This document shows, piece by piece, positions 35,641-47,699 of a stretch of 64,000 nucleotides of DNA. The notes under the pieces are model-generated. The model saw only the letters and a program-made list of their open reading frames with translations, ran no database searches and was not told where the DNA came from. Position 1 is the stretch's first letter; each line of letters opens with the position of its first letter. The DNA comes from Heterobilharzia americana (taxonomy: Eukaryota; Platyhelminthes; Trematoda; Strigeidida; Schistosomatidae). A program made the translations under genes and the position numbers. The stretch is taken from contig OX104127.1 of assembly GCA_944470555.2 (NCBI GenBank), forward strand, positions 51,264,934-51,328,933, given 5' to 3'.

Positions 35641-36975
35641 TTACTGATGATCCTATTTTCGTTAACTGACCATTCTTCTTCCAGTAAATGGTTCACAGTT
35701 TTCTTAGCTCACCGATATTTTATTATTATTTTTTTATCAGTATCTAGTTAATCCATATTACGACTTAGATTGCAAGCTAAGTGTTGAGTTCAAACATTGA
35801 GTCTAGTAGGTAACTGTTTAACTGAGTACTACATTATTTCCATATACACTCATAAACACAGGTTCTAGAGATATATATAACAATCAGAAGGGAAAGAATT
35901 AGTTATCTTGCAGTTACTAACTTTCAGTAATACCAGAAAACATGTTCACATTTAGTAAAACTGTCATCCAGTTTGACAGAGGCTAACCGGTTTAATCTAT
36001 ATTCAAATTAAAACCATGGTTAATAATTCACTGTATGCTATACAGTCGAATGTGTAACAAATTTCTACGCAAGTTCATTAACAGAATTAACTAACATGTA
36101 GTCAATGAAAGTGCCGTTCAGAAAAACACGGTGAAATGCAAGCATACAACTCTTTTTGAATACCACACATAACCACAAGAGATTATGTATTATCCCACTG
36201 CCCATGGTGATGCGGCAACACAGAGTAATAAGAGCACCATCATAGGGTTTGATACTCCGGTCAAGGTACCATCAGTTTCTATGGGTAGAATATGCCAAGA
36301 ATGTGAAGCCTGTTCACTACCTACACCTGCTATACGATACAGTTTATCAAGATGAGCAGAGGAAGTGAGGTTAAGAAATAAAAAATTCAAAAATTTATCC
36401 TTTACGGAGAGTTGATGTTATATTTGGAACGTCAATGTTTCTGGAAAGTTAATGAAAACTTCCTGCTAAGCAATATGATCAGTTTGTTGTACTGGTTCAC
36501 GATACTTTTGTTAGCGTTATGTTTCATCTCCACATCTGCGTGATTGATGTCTAATTCCCAAGAACAAACGCCAGACTGACATTTATCTTACGCTACTTTT
36601 TATGAATCATTGCTAATTTTGCGTTACTTCCTATTTTTATAGTCACGGCGCTTTTATGACTGATTTTTTTTATTCTTTTCATATATTTGAGTATGTAAAC
36701 ATACTTTATTCATACAATCAACTTGCTTAATAGACTAATTAGGCCTCATTTGTGGTCAGGTTTTTGGTGCAGATATTTCCCGCTGTTGTCATTATATATA
36801 TATTAATTGCTTATAATTTCCCATCTCTAACTGGACCAAATTGATCAGTCTGTATTGGTATATGGCCTCCGGTGAGGATACTTGAGCCTGTATGTATCTA
36901 CCTGATAATGAGTATTGTTCTCACTAAGACTCAGATTCATTCTTTGTTGATCTTCCTTTTTGAGTGTACTAATAA
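35641..36975. other. AT-rich spacer without recognised genes
   Basis: A 66-codon minus-strand ORF at 36190-36390 begins with a hydrophobic stretch but has no splice context or homology that can be named. SINE-like flank phrases (ACTGGACCAAATTGATCAGT, TATGGCCTCC) at 36830-36870 match those at 26175-26215. Confidence 0.35.
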
Positions 36976-36979
36976 GCGA

Positions 36980-37690
36980 GTCTTAATCACCATCAACGGG
37001 AGAAACTTGAAGGAAGTAGTCTCCTTCACCTACAACTACCTAGACAGCACTGTTTCTACTACAGTCGACCGTGACACACACGAAAACGTCAAAGACAGTC
37101 AGGATCGCAAAGGCAGCAAGACAGGCGTTGATTAACCTGAAACCAGTGTGGAGATCTCCTGCACAACACTCAGCATATAGCGTGAGCAACATCCGGATTT
37201 TCAACACCAACTCAGTCAAGTCAGTGCTTCTGTATGACTCAGAGACTCGGTGCATCACGAAAGGCATTTCCAACAAACTACAGATATTCATCAACAACTG
37301 CCTTCGCTGCCTCGCTACTGAAGATCAGATGGCCAGAATAATAAGAATGAGCAGCAGGGAACTCTGACTGGCTGACAACGAACCAAGGAAGCAAGAAGCT
37401 ATCGCTCAAGGAATATGTAGTGGAAGGAAGTGGAGATGGATTGAGCATGTACTGAGAAGGCCGACTGGGGACATCGGGTGGCAGGTCAGTTGCTCGAGTG
37501 GAATCCGAATGGGACACGAGTAGTTGGTCGTCGGAGGTGAGGGTGACATGGAGGAGATGGTGTGAGGAATAAATGAGAGCTTGTGGGCAGTGGTGGAGCC
37601 AGGTTGTAAAGATTGCAGAGATCAGAGTGCAGTGGAGACGTGTTATTGAATTCCTATGTTCCACTAGAAACCCAAGGGAGAAATAATAAA
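36980..37690 (+). mobile_element. RTE 3' fragment (RTE-6)
   Basis: Begins in the thumb segment (ITINGRNLKEVVSFTYNYLD) and runs to the 3' end AACCCAAGGGAGAAATAATAAA. Almost identical to RTE-4 (32800-33498) in the same orientation, including the extra NY and NS residues relative to RTE-1. 5'-truncated. Confidence 0.85.
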
Positions 37691-38339
37691 TAATAACAAT
37701 AAGCCTTACAATTTTCTTAAACGGAGTTAACGTACTTCCCTTATGGCCTTATTCTTATGATCCTAGTGTTGTTTTTATGTATACCATGGCTACAGAGTGA
37801 GCCTTGTTATTGTTGTGCCAGTCTTTAGAGGTTTGTTCACATAACTTCCTCTTCGCCTAATCATCGTTACTCGTAATTTAATACAATGACACATAACTGA
37901 CTATAATGGTGAAGTAGTTTTCACCTATAATCTAGTTTTTGTAATTAGTCACTTGCGAATTTCTTTTTCAACGGTAATGCTGAGTCACATAGAATTAAGA
38001 TTTGAGGAAATTTTGATAAAGTTAATGCTTATGGTCATATTTTGCTGATCAGTAGCAAGAAACTTATAACCTTTTGATAGTGTTCATACCTTGAATAAAT
38101 ATCATATTCTGAGACTGCATGCTAAATTTCAACAAGAATCAAACTGATAACCAATTGAATGGATTGAAACATAGTAACTAGTAACTGTTTACATGTATTT
38201 TAAAGCATATTATGGAAATTTTTAAGGTATTTCGTTTGAATGGGTTTTGTGCGAAGTAGATGAACAGAGATTCAGCTGTGCTTTTTTCCTTCCACTCTAA
38301 CTAAATTCCTTTTCGAGACTGTATTCTATTGTGTGACTG

Positions 38340-38342
<3 letters not shown>

Positions 38343-38388
<46 letters not shown>
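38343..38388. repeat. (TA)n microsatellite
   Basis: About 23 uninterrupted TA units. Confidence 0.95.
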
Positions 38389-38389
<1 letters not shown>

Positions 38390-38789
38390 CTTCTTTTCTA
38401 GATGATTATTTGATTCATATGAACAGTTGCATACAGTAGGATAGGACAGAGTGATCATTAACTTATTTAGGGGAATGGGAAGCTATGTAATAATAAATCT
38501 TTGTTTATATAATTCAAACCAAACGCATGCAACAGACATGATTCATAACTTTTTCTGAATTTATCAAAACGTCTATTTTTACTAACATAAAAGGCACAAA
38601 AGATGTTATTGTGATAGCTTGGTTTCATACCTGAAGGCTTCCCTTTATAAAACTGCGTTTGAAATGTTATTTAAGAAAGTATTTCGCTACAATACTTATA
38701 TGTGCATGGGGCTGTGATTCATAGGTCTGGTCACTTGGCCACCGACCGACTTATATATTTTGGGAATTTTATATTTAAGACAATATTCA

Positions 38790-39145
38790 TCCGTATTGAC
38801 CTCAAAATACATTACTGCATAGTACTCATTAATCACATGTTTCATGATGGATATCCTGAAGATTCAATGAGAAACCGTGAATCAGATGCCTACTGTGAAG
38901 ACTTTGTGTGATAGTCATGTTATATTGCAAATTGATGGAATCAGAAAACTGTGAACCAGTGAGTCACGACTAAGTGGTTGAATGTTTAACGCGTTTGTTG
39001 TGAAATTTAAACGTTCCGAGTTTGAACCTTGGAAGGGTCATGGGTGCGAACTGCTTAGGAGTCCCTAAACTAGAATGAAACAACTGTCCAATACTTTCAG
39101 GTTGTCAATCTTTCTCCAACTGATGCAAGTCTATGATGGGTCCTA
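38790..39145 (+). repeat. SINE-2 unit, diverged
   Basis: Contains the middle block (CTCAAAATACATTACTGCAT, then GTGTGATAGTCATGTTATAT), the box region GGTTGAATGTTTAACGCG, a B-box-like GAGTTTGAACCTTGG, and a hammerhead remnant: CTTAGGA, stem II GTCCCTAAACTAGAAT, GAAACAACTGTCC. The core has G to T at position three and stem II is weakened. Confidence 0.6.
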
Positions 39146-39481
39146 CTTTAAAAATAAAATCCTCATTAATTTCAAATGCATCTCTATGTATACGAACTAA
39201 TAAACCATTGTATTCTACTGCAGTCCTAAATTTTATCATCCAGAGGAAATAAACTGATCTTCATTCACAATCGTTAAATGTCGATATGGCTAGTAATTGA
39301 AGAGATTCGGCCAAGGATTTTTGCTAAACTGATAAGCGCTTCATAATAAAATGGCATAATTTTACTCAATGAATTTCAGTTGGATATCAATAAGAATTGG
39401 AAACTTGTACTTATTCAACAAAAGTGATGAAATTATCTAGCTGAGACTTTGCAAAGACTGAACAGATGCAGATTCTTATAA

Positions 39482-39665
39482 TTGACTTGGTGCTGACTAG
39501 CAGTGGATTCCATAACACAGATTTCACCCTGTTTGCTACTCATCAGTTGGATGCGCCTGCACCCCAGTAAGCGGTTTTTACAATGGGACTCCAGCCCAGT
39601 ACCCATCGTTTCAAGCACTAGAGCATTATCCACTAGGCTACTGAGTCATGATAGCCACCTCTTGT
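39482..39665 (-). repeat. SM-alpha-like hammerhead SINE, minus strand
   Basis: Minus strand: TAGCCTAGTGGATAATGC (A-box-like), GGTACTGGGCTGGAGTCCC (B-box region), then CTGATGA, GTAGCAAACAGGGT (stem II unpaired), GAAATCTGTG and TATGGAATCCACTGCTAGTC. Box order is complete; stem II is broken. Confidence 0.65.
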
Positions 39666-40479
39666 CCAACGCGTATTCGTTATTGTTATTTGTTGACCCC
39701 TGCAATTCCTCTTTATTATGCTGGATAGAAGTGATCGTACTGTGATAGCATATGGGCTCCTTTGCGGACGCCTAATTATTACTTGAATATTCATTGTTAT
39801 AATTTGCTTGGTGATGGTTAACAGCGAAATCCAGGACTCGCGTTTCCTCCTATCTGAGGCGCTTCAGCACTCCAGTGAGTGATGTACGTCGCATTATTGA
39901 GGTAAAAAGAAAGATTGATTCTTATTGTCTCAGTTGATGTGAGTATTTAAAATTGGATGACTCTTATACCCTCGACACGACCTTAAGAATAAAACTGAAT
40001 AACCACTTCCGAATGGCATATGATCGTTGAAATGACGCCAGACTAAATTAAAAAAAACGAATCCAGACAACCTTGAAAAGAACTTCCTATATGACTGGTT
40101 ACCTTGTCTTTTTATAAACATTGAAAGCCTAGATTTCTGGTTTTTCTTTGGATAACGTGTTTAACACTAATGTGAATCGACATTAATTTGACGTCTGTGT
40201 CTAGGGTTTCAAGACTACATTAGACCATTAATGTAGAATTTTGGAAGAAATTCACTCACTTTGTTTACATACGGAATCCGTAGCATTTAATCATTATTCA
40301 AAAACACAAAAGTGAAGTTCTGAATTATCATTTCCACTTCAAATTTAAGAAGGCACGTCTTGTGCCTTTTTGCACGTTGTTGTGTTGATTACTATTGCTC
40401 CATACTTGTATTCCCTCGTTGTTATACGAGGCTGAATTGGTTGACCTCTGTTTGCAGATGAGCTTCTATGTTGACGCCT

Positions 40480-40600
40480 TAATATTGCTAAATATCCCGT
40501 ATGTTGTGTTCATCTTAGTGACTAGCAGTGGAATCCAAAACAGGCTTTTTGTCGTACTCAGGGCTCGTCAGCTGCTACTTAATAGCTGTCACTGCTAGTT
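40480..40600 (-). repeat. SM-alpha hammerhead end, minus strand
   Basis: GACTAGCAGTGGAATCC marks the conserved end; on the minus strand CTGACGA and GCCCTGAGTACGAC are followed by AAAAAGCC instead of GAAACGC. It faces the plus-strand copy at 40745-40900. Confidence 0.55.
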
Positions 40601-40744
40601 TCAAAGATGGTAACAATATAATGAACATTCGGTAATAGCATTCCCATAAGAGCCCATTCGCTAACAGAGGTCAATTATTTCCATCCCGTATAACTACGGA
40701 AAGTTAAAAGTGTCAAACAACAACTGATATCCATTTCACAAGAG

Positions 40745-40900
40745 GTGGCTTTCTTGCCTCAGTGGCCTGGTAGATAGTGAGTTGACGTGTGAAGCGATGA
40801 GTGCCAAGCCTGAGTTTCAATAGGAACAATATCACTCTGCAGGGCAGGTACATCCAACTGACTAGTCTCAAATAGGGCGAAACGCGTGTTGAATATTATT
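40745..40900 (+). repeat. SM-alpha-like hammerhead SINE, plus strand
   Basis: A-box-like CAGTGGCCTGGTAGATAG, B-box-like GAGTTTCAATAGG, then CTGACTA, stem II GTCTCAAATAGGGC and GAAACGCGTGTTG. One core base (G to T) differs from the hammerhead consensus. Confidence 0.6.
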
Positions 40901-41177
40901 CATTCGGTAAGATATTTGGGCTTTCCCTGTGGTTCCAAAATGGCAGTAGGTCATTTACTCCATCCATAATTTTATATTACAATCTACCAAAAAATTGAAA
41001 CCTCTTTGTGGGCTGAATCGCACACCATTATCATTCAAAGCAATTGTCTAGTAGCACTTAAGATCTATATCTTTTTCAGGAAGATTACGTAAAACATCCA
41101 GTTATAAAGAAATAGTCATCGTAAGGTCTGCTTGTATTTGGGCTAAACGAGCAATAAAAACTAAAACAAATGTATTG

Positions 41178-41526
41178 ATTGGTAACGGGAGTGCAACCGA
41201 TTTCATGTTGTCTAGTCTTGAGTGCAGACCAAATTCTGTCGATCATAGTTGCAGTGTGGCAACCAAGCTAGGAAGCTCAGCATTGAGGTGCACATTAGTA
41301 GATGTTAGTAGGTTGGGGGGCAATCGGCAGGAAGCCCTGGACCTAAGTTTCGTGCTTCCTGGCACTCGTCAACAAGGCTTGTCTGCAACCTCGATTAAAG
41401 TGATGTCCCGTCTGAGATTCAAATCCGCGTCACCCAGTGTTGTAGTCAGCGACTTTACCACTAAGCTATTCGAACCGCGATTGATCTCCTGTAGGACTGG
41501 TCACGGGAGTGCAACCAATTTCATGT
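41178..41526 (-). repeat. SINE family D bounded by 32-nt direct repeats
   Basis: ACGGGAGTGCAACCGATTTC at 41186 and ACGGGAGTGCAACCAATTTC at 41503 are a direct repeat 317 nt apart. Between them, on the minus strand, lies a tRNA-like head (TAGCTTAGTGGTAAAGTCG; B box GGATTTGAATCTC) followed by a hammerhead-like motif (41380-41332). The direct repeats may be a partial dimer junction rather than a target-site duplication, as they are long and belong to the repeat. Confidence 0.65.
41332..41380 (-). ncRNA. Hammerhead-like motif of family D
   Basis: On the minus strand: stem I 5' strand AAGCCTTG (41380-41373), TTGACGA (consensus CTGANGA, first base C to T), stem II GTGC-CAGGAA-GCAC (41365-41352, 4 perfect pairs), GAAA (41351-41348), C-TTAG-G, the cleavage triplet GTC and then CAGGGCTT (41339-41332), which pairs with all eight stem I bases (one G-U). 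All elements of a type I hammerhead are in order; the single core change would reduce or abolish cleavage in this copy. Confidence 0.6.
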
Positions 41527-42750
41527 AAAGAACTACAGCGCGAAAGACTTGAATCTAATATATCGTATTACAAATGAACAGATTCATTTTCATGTCTACC
41601 AATGATAAAGAGGGTAAAACTGCCCGAGAACTTCTACGTTTCAACCGAATGAATCATTCAGTTTTTGAGGTTTTGGAGACAAATTTAATATTTCTTATGA
41701 GTCAACAAATTTTTCGCCGGTGGGACTGAGAATAATTGTATGTGTAATACCTCTAGGCAGAATTTTCTGGAATTAAGGATACCTTCGCATAAAACTTTTC
41801 CTCGTCTAGTGACTGGAAGCTTCAATCACTAGTCAAGCTTGACAATGAAACCAAACTAACTATAGCGTATTACTTGGAGGATGAATCCTTTGAAGTCTCA
41901 AGACTAAGTACGGTCTGCTTAAACCTTCTACCGTGTATATTTCATCGAATTCTTCTCTTTCAGTTAGTTTTATTCTCTTAAACATGTATTAGAAATGTAT
42001 CATGTACTCCGTACCTTTTTAAAATGCTTTTAAACTGCAGTTTCTCGAGCTGAGGAGGGAACGAAGAAAAAGCGCAACGCCGATTGGAAATGGAAATATA
42101 AATATTCAAAAATACAGCCCAGTACTATTCCTAGGATACTCATATTGAGTTTCAAATTTTTGTACTGGCTGACTGAACTACCACCACCATAATTACACTC
42201 GATTTTTTGATCATCCTCAAGTTTATACCAAACGCTAATACAACACTAGGTACCTGTTTCACATTGTTATGAAAATCACTCAGGTGCGACATCTATTTCT
42301 TTAAAAATATTGTACTGGCAGTGTATGTTTGGAAATATTACCTGTATCACATACGTTAACTGGGATTCAGTGATTGTTATTAGTATTACTACTAGGTTTT
42401 ATCGGGAAAGACTTATCTGATAAAGCGTCATAAAAGTAAATCGAAATATTGTATTTACGTAAAGCATTGTATTTTAATGAGAAGGATAATTATTTGACTC
42501 TAATGAGGCATTTCCCTTGAATTAAAGATATCTTTTTCAACTTTTTTGACAAAAGAAAGAGTAAGAAAGTTTAAGGTAAGCGGATGTTCTCTTCTCTCAC
42601 GAATACACACTTGTTTCGACAAACCACTTAATAACTTAACTAAAAGCACAACTAAACTTCAGGATCAAAATTTGATCTGATAGAGTTGAATAAGTTGAGC
42701 ATTGGGTTATTCATTTACTATTTAAACTATCGATAACTTGTACAGGTTTT
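41527..42750. other. AT-rich spacer, no gene recognised
   Basis: No ORF with recognisable motifs and no clear repeat copies within the window. Confidence 0.4.
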
Positions 42751-42751
42751 A

Positions 42752-42795
42752 TTCTCTGAAGAAGCGATTTCCACGAAGTCGCGAAACGTCAGAAA
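42752..42795 (+). ncRNA. Hammerhead-like motif, probable PLE terminal repeat
   Basis: Sequence order: TTCT, CTGAAGA (42756-42762), an extra A, stem II GCGA...TCGC (42764-42782), GAAA (42783-42786), CGTC, then AGAA, which pairs with the leading TTCT as stem I. This matches the minimal hammerheads described in Penelope-like elements, with almost no stem III. The extra A between core and stem II may matter for activity. No PLE coding region remains next to it. Confidence 0.5.
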
Positions 42796-43129
42796 TTTAT
42801 TTTTTTCTACTTCATTGGGATTTTACAAAATATATTTCATTTATAATTATAGATTATTCTTTTTTCGAGTTTTGATGTGATATTTATTGAAGTGGTGTAC
42901 ATATTGGTTTGCCAATTATTTTCTTTTACATATTTCATCTTTGTTCGCCGTAAAGATAAATTCTTTGTCTGGTAATATTTATTTGTCATGGCTAGTCTTC
43001 CCCTACTGACTGGTTTTAAGTTGTAAACATATTTCCGTTGGAACGAAATACTGTTTACGTTTAGCTATGAATTCTGTAACCATTTAGATCATAAGTGAAT
43101 TATTTATTGTAGAATGATTACCATAACTA

Positions 43130-43315
43130 TGGACCTGTGACTCATTAGTTCAAAGAGGTGACTTTCAACCGGTTGGTCATGGGTTTGAACACTGCTCCAC
43201 CTATCAATGTTTGGGCAACCATGTAGTATCATTAACCCTCACTCAATAGGTATGGTTTGTTACCTACTGCATGAATGTGCATAAGGTTGCTTAGTGGATT
43301 TCCCTATTTCTTTTC
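43130..43315 (+). repeat. SINE-like repeat family C, copy 3
   Basis: GTGACTCATTAGTTCAAAGA, GACTTTCAACCGGTTGGTCA, TGGGTTTGAACAC (B box), GTAGTATCATTAACCCTCAC and AATGTGCATAAGGTTGCTTA are in family C order. Confidence 0.65.
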
Positions 43316-44039
43316 GAATACCTAAAACACCAATAGCGCGAAAATTTCTCTTGATCGCCATGTAAACTGCTTCTCATCTTTTGTTTTGGAATCTCCTGAA
43401 TAAAAAAGGCTGCCAGTTTCACGTCTTCTTAAGCTTTCTTTGACCCGTTCAACGCATAAACGATCCTATTTTCTCAAGTACCATCCATGAGGTGATTTAA
43501 AAATGCTTCCGATCTCATGTTACATTTCCGAATGTTTGCGTCCCGTTTCATATCGTATGACACAGAGTTTACAAGGCAGAGCTTTAGGATCTCTGATGTA
43601 AACTACATATTCATTTTTTAATTGGAAAACGATACCTTTAGTATTGTATCTTAGGGCATGTATCCTGGATTTTACTGCTGTCTATAATTCATTAGTCTAG
43701 TGCTGTTAGTCCAGGACTCACCATACGGTTACCTTTCGAATCTTGACCTGCCAAATGACTCCCACCATGTAACACAGAAATACCGCTCACTACGGTGTCA
43801 CATAGCCTTTTTCTGTTGTCACATTGCCAGACATGATCTGTATGCTTCGATTGCCGCTAAGCACTAATGACGAGACAGCTAGACAGCTTAACCACTGATG
43901 ACGAACTTATTTGATTAATACCCCACTTATTTGTACTTAATTTATGGAATACAAAGTTATTGTTTGTCATTTTACAGCAGGCATCCCTTTAATTTTTAGA
44001 AAGACTTTAAGTATGTGTATCTAATCCAATCCTGCAGAA

Positions 44040-44290
44040 GATCAATCGTGTCCTGAATAGCCCGGTAGTAACTTCGCTGAATACAGCACTGAGTGACATG
44101 AATTCAGATCTCAGGGTGGGGGGGGGGCATTACTTTCCCCGTGGTTGCAGACGCACCTTGCTGATGTGCACCAACAACCACCAAGTGAGCTGATATCTTG
44201 AGCCTCCCAGCTTTATGGTCACATTGCAAAACGGCCGATAAAATTTGATCAGCACTCAGGAAGAGACAACATGAAGTCGGTTGCTCCCGA
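44040..44290 (+). repeat. SINE family D, plus-strand copy
   Basis: Reverse-complement match to 41320-41490: tRNA-like head TAGCCCGGTAGTAACTTCG and B-box-like GAATTCAGATCTCAGG, then GTTGCAGACGCACCTTGCTG, where the hammerhead has decayed (CTGATGTGCACC). A run of ten or more G lies at 44117-44128. Confidence 0.55.
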
Positions 44291-45289
44291 GTGACCAGCT
44301 GGTGTATTTTTTCTTGTTCTAAAGTTTGATGGGTCATTCTGATATATCTAATGGTGCTCACTAAGGTGATATCAGATTCATAATATAATTTAAGCTAGTC
44401 AGTTTTTATATGTGGTCTATTCCTTCGTCTACTTTTTGCACTCATATGAAAGAACAGTATTACTTATCAGCGTTTGTCTCTGTTTGTCTCTGAGTACCCA
44501 TAGAATGAGGAGATGGTGGAAGGATTGATAGAATGATTTTTACACAAAACTATCAAATTACCGGTAGTGAATCTGCGTCGGACCCCTGTCCATCTACCCA
44601 GGTTTGGTCAACCAAGTCATTGCCCATCTTTAGTAAGACTACTTTTACTGTAAATATCTAGTTTTTAGCTAAACTACAAAGATAAGAGAAGATACTTTGA
44701 CTGTGAGAGTGCTAACAATGACCTAACAGTGAAAAAAACTGTAACGCTATCAACCTATTCGGGAAATTTACAAACATCTGTCAGTGAAATCCTCTAACTT
44801 GTATCAGCAAAAGGCGGGAATATCGATTGTCTGGAAAACAACTTCCTAGTCACGTTGAAGATCATTATCAAGACAACAGTAAGTAGAAATTGAAAAGATA
44901 ATCACTAAGTGATAGAAGTAGATTGATGCCAACTGGTCACAGATACAATAAACGCTGAAATCTAACCAGGGTTTTTATAGCCATGAACTGTTATAATACA
45001 TTCTAAATCGTTAAACACTCTTAATGAATGTTTAGGCATTGTTTATATCATCAAATGTATGTGAAACTTTATAATCTACTAGAGTTTCTCATTTCCAAAA
45101 GATGAGAAATAGTGAAAGCGTCAACCTAAGCACTATGAGTTCACTATGGATAGCTCTTTAGCCTGTGTAAGTGGGAGAGGTGGTGATTTAAATAAACCCT
45201 GTACCATACGACCAGTTATGTATGGAACGTGATTCTTTTTGTACATTTTCAAGTGACAATACATTTTCTTAGATGTTTCATAAAAATGT

Positions 45290-45560
45290 ATTTCATTGGA
45301 ATCAAGTTGGTATTCATCAGGGACTGATGTTAGTTGAAGAAATATTGTTCTTTCCTAGTATGAGACTTAAGCAATGTTTACCCACAGTCCTGACAGGGGT
45401 CCAGCCCAAAACCTGCAGGTTCCGCGACCAGCACAGTACCGATGGTTCATATTTTCCTTTTTCTGTCAGTTCATTGCATAACCCAACCCCCACCAGTCAT
45501 TGGCTTCGAACCCCGCCACAACCCACATTTTCATTTCAACCTTTATCACCAACCTGTATA
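45290..45560 (-). repeat. Degenerate SINE-2 followed by family B fragment
   Basis: 45297-45420: TATTCATCAGGGACTGATGT, TTCCTAGTATGAGACTTAAG and AAACCTGCAGGTTC align with SINE-2 on the minus strand. 45485-45560: TGGCTTCGAACCCC (complement of a B box) and CATTTTCATTTCAACC match family B. Confidence 0.45.
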
Positions 45561-45699
45561 AAAACTCGTGTACCAACATGTAAAATATAAATTTATAGTG
45601 AACCATATAAGGTATACTCTTGAAACTTTTTGTTAGGATACAGGAGAGTTGTTCAGGCATATTCTTCAAGTGATTAGCAGTATACACTTTTGGCGCTTC

Positions 45700-47000
45700 T
45701 TCAAGTTTATTCCGGTAGCACCAATTTGTGTAGTAGATCAGCTCACATGAATGTGGATGACAATAAAATATGCATAGCAGCAGGATAAGCTAGTTTAATA
45801 GAAGGTTTAAAGTGATTGTCATATTCGTCTGAGAACTAATACGTCCCTTGTCAGCCTACGATTAAGACATTTTATAGTGAGTTTATTTTTGATGAAATAC
45901 CAGAAAGAGAGAAAACGGTTGGTTAATATTCCTTAACTTCTGACGAAAACCGTCCACAAAGAGTAAAACTGTCTATTATACGGCAACAGGCATCAAATCT
46001 TTTTTATACGTGATATTATTTTCTAAATCAATGCACTGCCTAAAGCCTAACTACTCAGAGGTCGGCGGACTTATCAAAAACTATATCTTCACTAACCACT
46101 TACTTAATCACTGAGACATTTTAGACAGTTACTAACTCAGATATTCTCATTTTGTCTGCTATAGCTGTTTGTAGTAGGAAACTTTGACAATCATTTTAGA
46201 AAATGTTTTCAAAATCAGCCTTAAACGGGGCCCAAGGCTTTCCAAATTCTTCAATAAAATGCAAGTCAGTCGATACCAGCAATAGAATGTTAGCCAAAAT
46301 GAGTCATTCCCAATTTGTCTAAATGTATTTAACACGTAGTATATTGAAATAACTAAGCCACTTGTTTAGATCAGCTACAAACACCTACTCCGTCCCCTGA
46401 TATTCTATAATTCAATGTAAATAGTCCATCACTAGACGATGTTACGACATAAGCACTTGTTTCTTTCTCGAATCGCTTGCTCTACCAAAGTAATACTCAT
46501 GAATAAAGCATCAGAATTTGAAAGTGTTCAAACAGTTATTGTCTTCAGTGTATAGTTCTACGGCGACACTTCCATACCCGTGAATTAAAATCATCAGAAA
46601 AGTTGAACTGAAAACTTGTCCAGCTAACTTTTATTTGTAGACAGCAATTAACAGTGTTATTTGTGACAGGAAGCGGTTAAAATTGAAATCAACGTTCAAA
46701 GTTATTGATCACTGAAGTAGATACTTTTATGCATCGACTATTGAACCATGATATTTTGCAGTCAGGATAATCTTGTTGGACAATTTTGCTCTTAACAAAG
46801 TTAATTTTATCTCTGAACTGCAAAATATTTATGCATTTATATTATGCAAAATCATCTTTGCAGTCATGGATCAGTCTTTGTTTTTTGATACTCACTTGAC
46901 CCAGTTAACAATCATTACCGCACTCATTTCAAACGCTTTCGATTTCATGCTGTATCCCTATTATGTCTTATTTCACTGGGTGACATAAATTAGTTAGCAT
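45700..47000. other. Spacer, no gene recognised
   Basis: AT-rich; longest reading is 71 codons (46773-46988) without a recognised motif. Confidence 0.4.
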
Positions 47001-47005
47001 ACATC

Positions 47006-47009
<4 letters not shown>

Positions 47010-47061
<52 letters not shown>
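47010..47061. repeat. (TA)n microsatellite
   Basis: About 25 TA units without interruption. Confidence 0.95.
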
Positions 47062-47063
<2 letters not shown>

Positions 47064-47569
47064 ATTAAATTAGTAGATCTTTGCAAGGGCTTGACTATAA
47101 CAGCCAAAAATAATAATCCTGACTACAATTATTATATCTGATCCCGCGATTTTTGTTGTTGTTCATAAGAGCAAATAAATGCTTTATAACTTACTGCTTG
47201 TCAAAATCACTTTCTGGATAAGAAGAGAAAATAGAATTTTTTGAAATCATTTATACTACCTATTAAATTGGATTTATTCTAAAAATAATGTATAACATGA
47301 TGGTAGAGAACTTCTCAATCGATAATTAGAATTTTGTTAAAAAGTCGTGACATTTTTGACAATACTAAAACAACCTGACCATTGGCAATTGAATACACTT
47401 CGAAAAAGGTGGAAAGACGTTCGTCTAGAAAATATTCAACTATCGAACGTCTCTGAGATGCGGCTTTTACTTACTAGCAAATCGATACAGTGAGAAACCT
47501 AACTACTTGTAAAGAAAATGACTAGTAAATTTTGCTACGAAAATATATGCTAATATGTATGTATATTAA

Positions 47570-47670
47570 CTGATCTCGCAATGTTGGTGGCAAGTAGTGC
47601 AGCCCTAGACTCAAGTTTCGTCCTCCTTGCGGCTTTTCAGATGCGCCAAAGTGAGTGATGACACTCTCAC
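47570..47670 (-). repeat. SINE family D fragment
   Basis: AGTGCAGCCCTAGACTCAAG then TTTCGTCCTCCTTGCGGC aligns with 41330-41362 and its decayed stem II. tRNA-like part missing. Confidence 0.4.
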
Positions 47671-47699
47671 CGAGTGGAGATACTAAAAGAGACTTATCA

